Notes under the pieces: model-generated
Told to the model about the DNA's origin: nothing
The model's input: only the letters and a program-made list of their open reading frames with translations
Database searches by the model: none
Assembly: GCA_017555325.1 (NCBI GenBank)
Contig: JAFZGR010000179.1
Location: 1-8,607, forward strand
Source of the DNA: Alphaproteobacteria bacterium
Lineage (GTDB): Bacteria > Pseudomonadota > Alphaproteobacteria > CAAHEQ01 > UBA3637
DNA: 8,607 nt
Direction: 5' to 3'
Translations under genes and position numbers: made by a program
Shown: one piece after another, positions 1 to 5,416 of the stretch
Layout of the letters: the number at the start of each line of letters is the position of its first letter
Position numbering within the stretch: the first letter of the stretch is position 1

Positions 1-1
1 A

Positions 2-1183
2 ACAGCCGCAACAGAAACAACACCTACATTAGGTAATTGTTACCTTTGCCCATCAGGAATGACACGGGATACAAATACCGGAATTTGTAAATGTTCTACA
101 AATAATATTTATGACAGAAGCGGAAAAAAATGCGTCTCTTGTACTGATACTACAGCCGTATTATCAACAGAAAAAGCCACGGAAGCCAGTTGTCCACAAA
201 AAAGATATTATGCAAATGATGCAAAAGCTTATACCTGTAGTGTTACAACGCAAAATCCGGCTACAACAAAAAACAACTGTTTATTCTGTGGTACGAATGT
301 GCGTTTTTGGAAATCATCAAATAGCTATTGTTATCATTGTTTAGATACTGACGAAGTATCAGATACAACAAAAGCAGAATGTGAAATTTGTACCAATCGA
401 TATTGGGTTGAAACAAATGAAACAACCCATGTCGGCAAATGTTATGCTTGCCCTTCAGGTATGATTCGTGATACGAATACCGGTATTTGTAAGTGTAATT
501 CAAATTATATATATAATAGAGATACAAAAACTTGTGTTGCCTGCACAACAACGTCTGCTTTCGCATCAACAGAATTATCAACGGAGAAAAGTTGTCCGGC
601 AAAACGTTTTTATGCAAACAATGCCGATTCGTATATTTGTACAGATGCTTCAAATCATCCAGTGACAACAAAAGCAAATTGTATGTTCTGTGGGGCAAAC
701 AATGTCCGTTTTTGGAAAAGTAATGACGGGGATTGTTATAGTTGTAATTATGTTGGAGATGGATATACTGGTAGTACAACTCAAACAGAATGTCATACCT
801 GTTCTAATCGTTACTGGAAATCAAATAATAACTGTTTTTATTGTTCGCACACCAGTGCTAGAGATGGTATTGAACAAGAGGAATGTAATCGCTGTACAAA
901 TCGTTTTTGGAAATCTAATAAGACATGTTATCACTGTGATAGAAGTGATTCAGCTTCTGGTATATCTCAAGAAGAATGCAATCGCTGTACAAATCGTTTT
1001 TGGAAATCTAATGAATATTGTTATAATTGCTCGGCTTCATCTGTAAAAGAAGTAACAAAAGCCGAATGTATTCGTTGTTCTAATCGTTATTGGACAGTTA
1101 CAGATGCTACTAAAGGTTTGGGAACTTGCACAAAATGTGCTTCTGGTACGACTCCAACTGCTGATAGAACAAGTTGTCAATAA
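2..1183 (+). CDS. Cysteine-rich CxxC modular repeat protein, 5' end missing
   Basis: The frame is open from base 2 and ends at TAA 1181-1183, so 393 residues are visible and the real start lies outside the window. The ATG at 59 falls inside a repeat (CPSGM) and is unlikely to be the start. I count 43 cysteines (about 11%), including 17 CxxC motifs. There are two module types. A long module of about 100 residues contains CPSGM, RDTNTGICKC, a CVxC pair, SCPxKRxYAN and CxFC...VRFWKS; it occurs twice, 402 bp apart. A short 30-31-residue module (ECxxCTNRFWKSNxxCYxC) repeats in tandem towards the C terminus. The last 20 residues resemble the start of a third long module. The pattern recalls disulfide- or metal-bound surface proteins such as eukaryotic CxxC-repeat antigens or furin/EGF-like regions, but I cannot assign a family. 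Surface location is inferred; any signal peptide would be upstream of the window. No transmembrane helix is visible. Confidence 0.85.
   Translation, partial: TAATETTPTLGNCYLCPSGMTRDTNTGICKCSTNNIYDRSGKKCVSCTDTTAVLSTEKATEASCPQKRYYANDAKAYTCSVTTQNPATTKNNCLFCGTNVRFWKSSNSYCYHCLDTDEVSDTTKAECEICTNRYWVETNETTHVGKCYACPSGMIRDTNTGICKCNSNYIYNRDTKTCVACTTTSAFASTELSTEKSCPAKRFYANNADSYICTDASNHPVTTKANCMFCGANNVRFWKSNDGDCYSCNYVGDGYTGSTTQTECHTCSNRYWKSNNNCFYCSHTSARDGIEQEECNRCTNRFWKSNKTCYHCDRSDSASGISQEECNRCTNRFWKSNEYCYNCSASSVKEVTKAECIRCSNRYWTVTDATKGLGTCTKCASGTTPTADRTSCQ
38..340 (+). repeat. Long cysteine module, copy 1
   Basis: This 101-codon unit runs from CYLCPSGM to RFWKSSNSYCYHC. It matches the unit at 440-745 residue for residue over most positions, including RDTNTGICKC, the LSTEK stretch, the SCPxKRxYAN motif and the CxFC pair. 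The offset between copies is 402 bp (134 codons), which includes a linker carrying ECEICTNRYW. Confidence 0.8.
440..745 (+). repeat. Long cysteine module, copy 2
   Basis: This is the second copy of the long module (102 codons, CYACPSGM to CYSC). It has one extra residue (GANNVRFW against GTNVRFW) and numerous synonymous and conservative changes relative to copy 1. That indicates an older duplication than the tandem short units further downstream. Confidence 0.8.
788..1063 (+). repeat. Tandem short cysteine units of 93, 93 and 90 bp
   Basis: Three head-to-tail units start with the Glu codon of ECxxC at 788, 881 and 974. A further partial unit follows from 1064 (ECIRCSNRYW). Each encodes ECxxC-(S/T)NR(Y/F)WKSN-xxC(F/Y)xC plus a variable 11-13-residue spacer. 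Bases 887-919 and 980-1012 are identical over 33 nt, which is strong for an otherwise diverged protein and indicates recent unit duplication or gene conversion. Confidence 0.85.
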
Positions 1184-1209
1184 GAAAATTTATTGATACG
1201 CACACATTA

Positions 1210-1250
1210 TGCGGTTGAATAATGTTTATTTGTTGAGACCTTCAACCGCA
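1210..1250. terminator. Inverted repeat downstream of the cysteine-rich gene
   Basis: A perfect 10-bp stem (TGCGGTTGAA at 1210-1219, TTCAACCGCA at 1241-1250) encloses a 21-nt loop. An ACAT/ATGT pair beyond a 2-nt bulge can extend it. It lies 26 bp after the stop codon. There is no T-tract directly after it, so it is not a textbook intrinsic terminator. It could protect the mRNA 3' end or be a protein-binding dyad. Confidence 0.45.
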
Positions 1251-1303
1251 ATGTTGCATTCTTTCATATAAATTAAAATAAATTGTTTAATCTTTATATA
1301 GTC

Positions 1304-1340
1304 AACCCCTGCCAACATTTATTGGCAGGGGTTTGTTATA
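1304..1340. terminator. Strong GC-rich hairpin, probable terminator between convergent genes
   Basis: A perfect 12-bp stem (AACCCCTGCCAA at 1304-1315, TTGGCAGGGGTT at 1322-1333) has a 6-nt loop. On the + strand a T-rich tail (TTTGTTATAT) follows, so it fits termination of the cysteine-rich gene's transcript. On the - strand it lies about 20 bp past the stop of the 107-residue gene, but its tail is less T-rich, so it may act in both directions with unequal strength. Confidence 0.7.
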
Positions 1341-1352
1341 TACATGAAAAAT

Positions 1353-1676
1353 CTATCGTGTTAATCCATCCATTTCTAATGGCAATGCTTCATCTAAAGA
1401 AACAATTGTAGCATTTTTTGAAAGCGTGTTACCTTGTGTTGGAACGTCTAACACTGGAAATGCTTCTGATCCTTTTTCGGTAGAAGGGAAATACTCCCGT
1501 TTAGCTTCTAATCCAGAGGCAAAAGAAACAACACCTACACTATTGTAAACATCATTCGTTGTATAAGCATAATTAACAGCAGCTCCTTTATTTTTTGAAC
1601 CGCTTGAATAAACATCATACCCAAATTGAGAAAATTCTTTTGCATACTCTGCCGTACTCAGATTAACTTTTACCAT
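1353..1676 (-). CDS. Hypothetical protein, 107 residues
   Basis: I do not recognise this family. The ATG at 1676 is preceded by AAGGA at 7-8 nt spacing, a good ribosome binding site, and the frame ends in TAA. The product has no cysteine, no signal peptide and no hydrophobic helix. It is rich in Ser, Val, Ala, Asn and Tyr (for example YAYTTNDVYNSVGVVSFASG near residues 36-55), ends in an acidic, leucine-containing tail (SLDEALPLEMDG) and looks like a small soluble or secreted-without-leader protein. It has its own promoter with an overlapping dyad (1702-1739) and a GC-rich hairpin downstream, so it is probably a single-gene transcription unit. It is convergent to the cysteine-rich gene. The clear RBS and promoter make it likely to be a real gene; function is unknown. 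Confidence 0.65.
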   Translation of the reverse strand: MVKVNLSTAEYAKEFSQFGYDVYSSGSKNKGAAVNYAYTTNDVYNSVGVVSFASGLEAKREYFPSTEKGSEAFPVLDVPTQGNTLSKNATIVSLDEALPLEMDGLTR

Positions 1677-1701
1677 TAAAGCATCCTTTCGTTAAAAATT
1701 T

Positions 1702-1728
1702 ATTGAAATATTGTTACCATATTTCAAT
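1702..1728. promoter_or_regulatory. Perfect dyad over the -10 region, candidate operator
   Basis: ATTGAAATAT (1702-1711) and ATATTTCAAT (1719-1728) form a perfect 10-bp inverted repeat around a 7-nt centre (TGTTACC). It covers the spacer, -10 and expected transcription start of the promoter above, where repressor operators usually sit. Alternatively it is a weak AT-rich hairpin that ends the PAS gene transcript, since a run of five T follows on the - strand. Confidence 0.4.
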
Positions 1729-1739
1729 TTATCTGTCAA
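1711..1739 (-). promoter_or_regulatory. Promoter of the 107-residue gene
   Basis: On the - strand an exact TTGACA (plus positions 1739-1734) is followed by a 17-nt spacer and TAACAA (1716-1711). The alternative AACAAT with an 18-nt spacer is also possible. The -10 is poor but the -35 is perfect. It sits immediately after the stop codon of the PAS gene and about 35-40 nt upstream of the ATG at 1676. Confidence 0.45.
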
Positions 1740-1747
1740 CTCTTTTT

Positions 1748-2860
1748 TTATTTAGACAACAAAATATCCGGTGTTGTTTTTCTTTCATCCAACATAAGCA
1801 CACCACCTTGCGCATACTGAATCATTAATCTACGGATAATTTGCCCCCCCGGTAAATATAAAAATTCTTCTGTCGGTTTTGTTAATTGAGCAAACGTATT
1901 CATTTGAATCTTTTTATATTGCGCAAAATCTTTCACTTGTGGTAATAATCCTTTTTCTTGCACTTTATCTAAAAAAGTGGCATATGAGGGTTCTTTTTTA
2001 AGCCATTGAGCATCAATATTCCACAAATCACAAAAGGCATTATTGAAAAATGTAATATGTGCCGAAGCATTAAACAATACAATTCCATATGGTAATTCCT
2101 TTAAAACAGAACGATGTGCTTTTTCAGCTTCAGATAATAAGGCTCGCAATCCTTCTTCTGTTGTTTTGTCCTGTCCGTATTTTAATGTCAAAAATGTATT
2201 TTTACCAAGCGGTAAAGGCAAATCCGCCCAATGCATATCTAATGTATCATCCTTGCTTGTTTCATATGCTTTATTTGCAAAACAAACGTTTTGTTTTGTA
2301 TCTTCCACATATAAGGGAAACGGAAGAGCATTAAGTGTTTTGGTTAAAATTTCTCTTTGTTGCAACAGATGCGTATAAGCTTGACGTTCTTCAATCAGTA
2401 AAACTGTTTTATATGTCATATCTTTAAACCATAATACAAAAGACTTTTGATGGGGATTAGACATATGTAATACACGTCCTGTTACATTAAAATAACGTTT
2501 CTTTTCTAATGTGGCAACCGTTAAGTCAAATGGCATGTTTTTTTGTTTGAGATTTTGAACCGATTCCATTAAAAGGCGAGCATCATTTGCGGACAATCTG
2601 TTTAATACGGTTGATAATGAAGTATTTTGTTCCACAATGTTTAAAAGCAAACACAGTCTGCGGGAACAATGTGTATATTCTTTCCCTTGTGCAATTGTTG
2701 TGCAAAAATAACCATCGGGTGCTGAATCCAAAATATCTTCCATTTGATATGTTGCTTCTGTACTTTTATGTAATTTATGACGCAAACGAGCTATAAAAAC
2801 AGCCGCAAAAATAAAACACAGCAAAATAAATGCATAAAACCAAATAAAAATCAGTGTCAT
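1748..2860 (-). CDS. Membrane-anchored PAS-domain sensor protein lacking a kinase domain
   Basis: The 370-residue product starts with one transmembrane helix (about residues 3-23), then a basic stretch (RLRHKLHK) marking a cytoplasmic body. Three PAS-like segments follow. The first is at about 40-150 (ILDSAPDGYFCTT). The second is at about 172-235 (LNALPFPLYVEDTKQNVCFANKAYE). The third is at about 250-360 (LPYGIVLFN, FFNNAFCDLWNID, then LPGGQIIRR and GGVLMLDE), which resembles the last PAS domain of DivL/CckA-type alphaproteobacterial kinases. In those proteins a HisKA dimerisation domain follows directly; here the chain stops 11 residues after LDE and neither the phosphorylated His nor an ATPase domain is present. 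The start at ATG 2860 has GGAG 7 nt upstream and a private promoter. It may be a kinase remnant or a stand-alone signalling adaptor. Ligand and partner are unknown. Confidence 0.75.
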   Translation of the reverse strand: MTLIFIWFYAFILLCFIFAAVFIARLRHKLHKSTEATYQMEDILDSAPDGYFCTTIAQGKEYTHCSRRLCLLLNIVEQNTSLSTVLNRLSANDARLLMESVQNLKQKNMPFDLTVATLEKKRYFNVTGRVLHMSNPHQKSFVLWFKDMTYKTVLLIEERQAYTHLLQQREILTKTLNALPFPLYVEDTKQNVCFANKAYETSKDDTLDMHWADLPLPLGKNTFLTLKYGQDKTTEEGLRALLSEAEKAHRSVLKELPYGIVLFNASAHITFFNNAFCDLWNIDAQWLKKEPSYATFLDKVQEKGLLPQVKDFAQYKKIQMNTFAQLTKPTEEFLYLPGGQIIRRLMIQYAQGGVLMLDERKTTPDILLSK

Positions 2861-2880
2861 TTTTTTCTCCGTTAAACCGG

Positions 2881-2909
2881 ATTATACGTTTCTTTTATTT
2901 TCTTTGCAA
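2881..2909 (-). promoter_or_regulatory. Internal promoter for the PAS gene
   Basis: On the - strand TTGCAA (plus 2909-2904) is followed by a 17-nt spacer and a perfect TATAAT (2886-2881). The ATG at 2860 lies about 20 nt downstream of the -10. The -35 lies within the last codons of comM. This allows the PAS gene to be expressed apart from the upstream lipoprotein-comM unit. Confidence 0.6.
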
Positions 2910-4403
2910 GAAATTTCGGTAAGACAATGCTTCACTAATATGCCTTTTTAAAATAACATCAGAAAAGCTCATGTCTGCAATTGTTCGGGCAACCCGAATA
3001 ACACGATGATACCCTCTTGCCGATAAAACAAATTTTTCAGCTGCGTGTTGCAATAAAACCGATGCTTCCGGTTCAAGACGGGCAATTTGTTCTAAAAAAA
3101 GACCATCCGCTTGTGCATTACAGGTAATGTTTGAATTGACAAAACGATCTTTAGAAAACGCACGAGCTTCTAAAACCCGTTGTCGAATAATGTGGGAAGA
3201 TTCTCCGGTAGGTGTTCCGGCTAATTCCCATGGATTAACAGCCGGAACATCTATTTGTAAATCAATTCTATCTAAAAACGGACCGGAAAGTTTTGCCCGA
3301 TAATCCAATCCGCATCTTGGGGCACGGGAGCATTCATGTCCAGGTGTTCCCAAATACCCACATTTACAAGGGTTCATTGCTGCAATTAATTGAAATCTTG
3401 CCGGATAGGTGACATGTGCATTTGCTCTTGATACGGTAATATTTCCCGTTTCAAGTGGTTGACGCAAGGCCTCTAACGTTGTCCGATTAAATTCCGGTAA
3501 TTCATCCAAAAATAAGATGCCGTGGTGAGCTAATGATATTTCCCCTGGTCGTGAATGCGCACCTCCTCCAACTAGTGCCGGCATGGTCGCAGAATGGTGT
3601 GGTGCCCGAAAAGGTCGTTGTGTTACTAACTTTCCTTCTTTCAATTTGCCGGCAATCGAATGAATTTGACTAATTTCCAATATTTCATTTTGTGTCAATG
3701 GTGGCAAAATGGACGGCAAACGACTTGCCAACATTGATTTTCCAGATCCAGGCGGACCAATCATCAATAAATTATGTCCACCAACTGCTGCAATTTCCAA
3801 AACACGTTTTGCCGTTTCTTGTCCTTTAATTTCCGATAAATCAGAAAAAAATATTTCCTCCCCCTGTTGTTTTTTTGAAGGTAACGGAATTTCGATGTCA
3901 TTCTTAAAAAAATTTAACAACTGTAATAAATTTTGAGCCGCTAACAATGGAGAGACCTGAACCCAGCTTGCTTCTGTTCCCTGTTCTATAGGACAAATCA
4001 ACCCTTTATTTGACTGCATAGCACACATTGCCGCCGGCAGAATACCCGAAACAGGACGAATAGATCCATCCAATCCCAACTCACCCATCATTACAAAATT
4101 ATTAATTAGCTGTGGATCAACAATTTTCATTGCTGCTAACAAAGCCATAATAATCGGTAAATCGTAATGAGTTCCTTCTTTAACTACATCAGCCGGAGCC
4201 AAATTAACAGTAATGTGCTTTGCCGGTAATTCCAAACCGATAGAATGTAAAGCCGCCCGCACACGTTCCCGACTTTCGGCAATGGATTTATCCGCTAATC
4301 CCACAATTGTAAATGCAGGTAATCCATTTGTCAGTTGTACTTCTGTTGTAATTTTTAATGTTTCAATTCCAACAAAAGAAACTGTTGTTGTGGTCGCAAG
4401 CAT
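2895..4403 (-). CDS. comM: YifB/ComM family Mg-chelatase-like AAA+ ATPase
   Basis: The 502-residue product has the usual length and full domain order for YifB/ComM. The N-terminal ChlI-like domain covers about 20-140 and includes the typical GLADKSIAESRERVRAAL stretch. The central AAA+ domain has Walker A GPPGSGKS at 216-223, Walker B ILFLDE at 296-301 and an FLDRIDL motif at 377-383. A Cys cluster (C346, C348, C358, C364) probably binds zinc. The C-terminal Mg-chelatase domain covers about 400-500 and includes LSARGYHRVIRVARTIADM. Characterised ComM is a hexameric helicase that promotes branch migration while incoming DNA is integrated during natural transformation. No other competence gene is visible here, so that role is not shown for this host. 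The start ATG 4403 has AAAGGA 6-7 nt upstream, and the upstream lipoprotein gene stops 18 bp before, implying co-transcription. Confidence 0.95.
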   Translation of the reverse strand: MLATTTTVSFVGIETLKITTEVQLTNGLPAFTIVGLADKSIAESRERVRAALHSIGLELPAKHITVNLAPADVVKEGTHYDLPIIMALLAAMKIVDPQLINNFVMMGELGLDGSIRPVSGILPAAMCAMQSNKGLICPIEQGTEASWVQVSPLLAAQNLLQLLNFFKNDIEIPLPSKKQQGEEIFFSDLSEIKGQETAKRVLEIAAVGGHNLLMIGPPGSGKSMLASRLPSILPPLTQNEILEISQIHSIAGKLKEGKLVTQRPFRAPHHSATMPALVGGGAHSRPGEISLAHHGILFLDELPEFNRTTLEALRQPLETGNITVSRANAHVTYPARFQLIAAMNPCKCGYLGTPGHECSRAPRCGLDYRAKLSGPFLDRIDLQIDVPAVNPWELAGTPTGESSHIIRQRVLEARAFSKDRFVNSNITCNAQADGLFLEQIARLEPEASVLLQHAAEKFVLSARGYHRVIRVARTIADMSFSDVILKRHISEALSYRNFLQRK

Positions 4404-4421
4404 TTTGTATCCTTTGCTTAA

Positions 4422-5129
4422 TTACCAACGGGGAATATTTGTGGAATTATCCCAGTCTGTTTTGGGGTACCCTGAATCGGTATTTTTTGCTTTTTCAGGC
4501 AATTGTATATAACCTTGTTGCTGATATGAAGCGATACACATGACATCCACAGCATCACATTGAACTGTTTCGTTTCTATTCGGGTTTTTGAAAGAAACCA
4601 TTTGCGTTTTATTTGTTTGAACAACAGGAGGTTCATAATCAGAAGATGCCCACGATGGGTATATTTGCTCTGTTTGCGTTGTAATCCGCTGTTTTGTTGT
4701 CGGTTGTTGCATTATCGGATTTTGTATTTTGGGCACTTCATGTACCATTTTTTGATTTCCAATAACAGCATTTTGTTGCGGAATGGTAATTTGTTGCGGT
4801 GTTCCGTACGCTAACGGAGTAACAGCCGGTTGTGCATATGGATACATTGTTGGTTGGGGTGTATATTGTGGAATAACAATAGTTTGCACCAGTGGTTGCT
4901 GTGGTGTTACTGCCGGTTGTGTCGTAGATACACTTACATTTGGTGTCGACAAATTTGTCGGTTGTGTAATCGATTGCGGAAGGGTAGAATATGCATCCGA
5001 TTTTTGCTGAAATGATGAGCGTGTAGGAGCACGCAAATTATTTTGTGCATACATAACATCATCAGAAGACGAACCAAAACATCCGCTCAAAAGAAAGCAA
5101 GTAATTGATAAAAAGTAAAAATTCTTCAT
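4422..5129 (-). CDS. Pro/Gln/Thr-rich lipoprotein, hypothetical
   Basis: The 235-residue product begins with a short lipoprotein signal: MKN, a hydrophobic stretch and lipobox LLSGC, with the lipidated Cys at 17. The residue after it is Phe rather than Asp, compatible with outer-membrane sorting (inference). Residues about 35-160 are low complexity and rich in Pro, Gln, Thr and Val (PQQP, TPQPTMYPY, TPQQITIPQQ), probably an extended periplasm- or wall-spanning linker. A short C-terminal part has a Cys pair (C191, C198; CDAVDVMC) that could form a disulfide, followed by an Asn/Asp/Trp-rich tail ending in PRW. I do not recognise the family. The ATG at 5129 has GGGGA about 7 nt upstream. It is the first gene of a likely two-gene unit with comM. 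Confidence 0.8.
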   Translation of the reverse strand: MKNFYFLSITCFLLSGCFGSSSDDVMYAQNNLRAPTRSSFQQKSDAYSTLPQSITQPTNLSTPNVSVSTTQPAVTPQQPLVQTIVIPQYTPQPTMYPYAQPAVTPLAYGTPQQITIPQQNAVIGNQKMVHEVPKIQNPIMQQPTTKQRITTQTEQIYPSWASSDYEPPVVQTNKTQMVSFKNPNRNETVQCDAVDVMCIASYQQQGYIQLPEKAKNTDSGYPKTDWDNSTNIPRW

Positions 5130-5161
5130 AATTTTCCCCAGTCAAATTATTTGAATAACTC

Positions 5162-5190
5162 ACTATAACAAATTTTTAAAAAAAAAGAAA
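5162..5190 (-). promoter_or_regulatory. Possible promoter for the lipoprotein-comM unit
   Basis: On the - strand TATAGT (plus 5167-5162) lies about 33 nt upstream of the ATG at 5129. The -35 at 17 nt spacing is TTTCTT, a poor match within a T-rich tract. The position is right for a promoter but the sequence support is modest. Confidence 0.35.
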
Positions 5191-5219
5191 CACTTTTTTA
5201 TGATGAAAGTGTTTTTTTT
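5181..5219. terminator. Terminator-like hairpin inside the divergent intergenic region
   Basis: A 9-bp perfect stem (AAACACTTT at 5188-5196, AAAGTGTTT at 5206-5214) with a 9-nt loop is flanked by an A-run on the left and a T-run on the right, so both strands show stem plus T-tract. The A and T runs can pair to lengthen the stem. It lies between divergent genes, where no annotated transcript needs terminating. Confidence 0.6.
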
Positions 5220-5355
5220 ATTCATTTTATTTTTTTATCAATAAAACCTATCTGCCATACCTTATGATATTTTATAAAAAAACAGAAAAACAACTGACTT
5301 TTTGTCATATTTTCTATTTTAAAAAAAACAAATGTATGCAAGTTATTCTTTTCAC
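5220..5355. other. AT-rich intergenic stretch without a convincing gene
   Basis: Together with the flanking promoter and hairpin elements this makes up most of the 287-bp gap between the divergent lipoprotein and LplT-Aas genes. It is very AT-rich with several A and T runs. The only small frames here need a TTG start or lie antisense to the neighbouring gene, and they lack ribosome binding sites. No tRNA-like or riboswitch-like structure was recognised. Confidence 0.5.
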
Positions 5356-5384
5356 TTGAATGTTTTGCATGTGTATGGTATAGA
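5356..5384 (+). promoter_or_regulatory. Extended -10 promoter for the LplT-Aas fusion gene
   Basis: TTGAAT (5356-5361), a 17-nt spacer, then TATAGA (5379-5384) preceded directly by TGG, giving an extended -10 element. The expected transcript start leaves a short leader of about 25 nt. AAGGAG (5406-5411) sits 5 nt before the ATG at 5417, a near-ideal ribosome binding site. Confidence 0.6.
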
Positions 5385-5416
5385 GAAATATATTTGAATT
5401 TAAACAAGGAGCAGTT

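Noticed and set aside
261..779. Long - strand frame opposite the cysteine-rich gene
   Set aside because: It is a shadow of the repeat-rich coding strand; composition is dominated by His/Tyr/Leu/Asn, with no ribosome binding site and no plausible domain.
690..1046. Valine/isoleucine-rich + strand frame inside the cysteine-rich gene
   Set aside because: It is an alternative frame of the tandem repeat; the other frame has the clear CxxC pattern and a continuous open frame from the window edge.
1842..1852. Run of six C in the PAS gene as a phase-variation tract
   Set aside because: Six bases is short for slipped-strand switching, and it encodes part of a normal LPGGQ PAS segment with the frame intact.
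5222..5407. 61-residue - strand frame in the divergent intergenic region
   Set aside because: It needs a TTG start, has no ribosome binding site, overlaps the LplT-Aas promoter and has AT-driven Phe/Lys/His composition.
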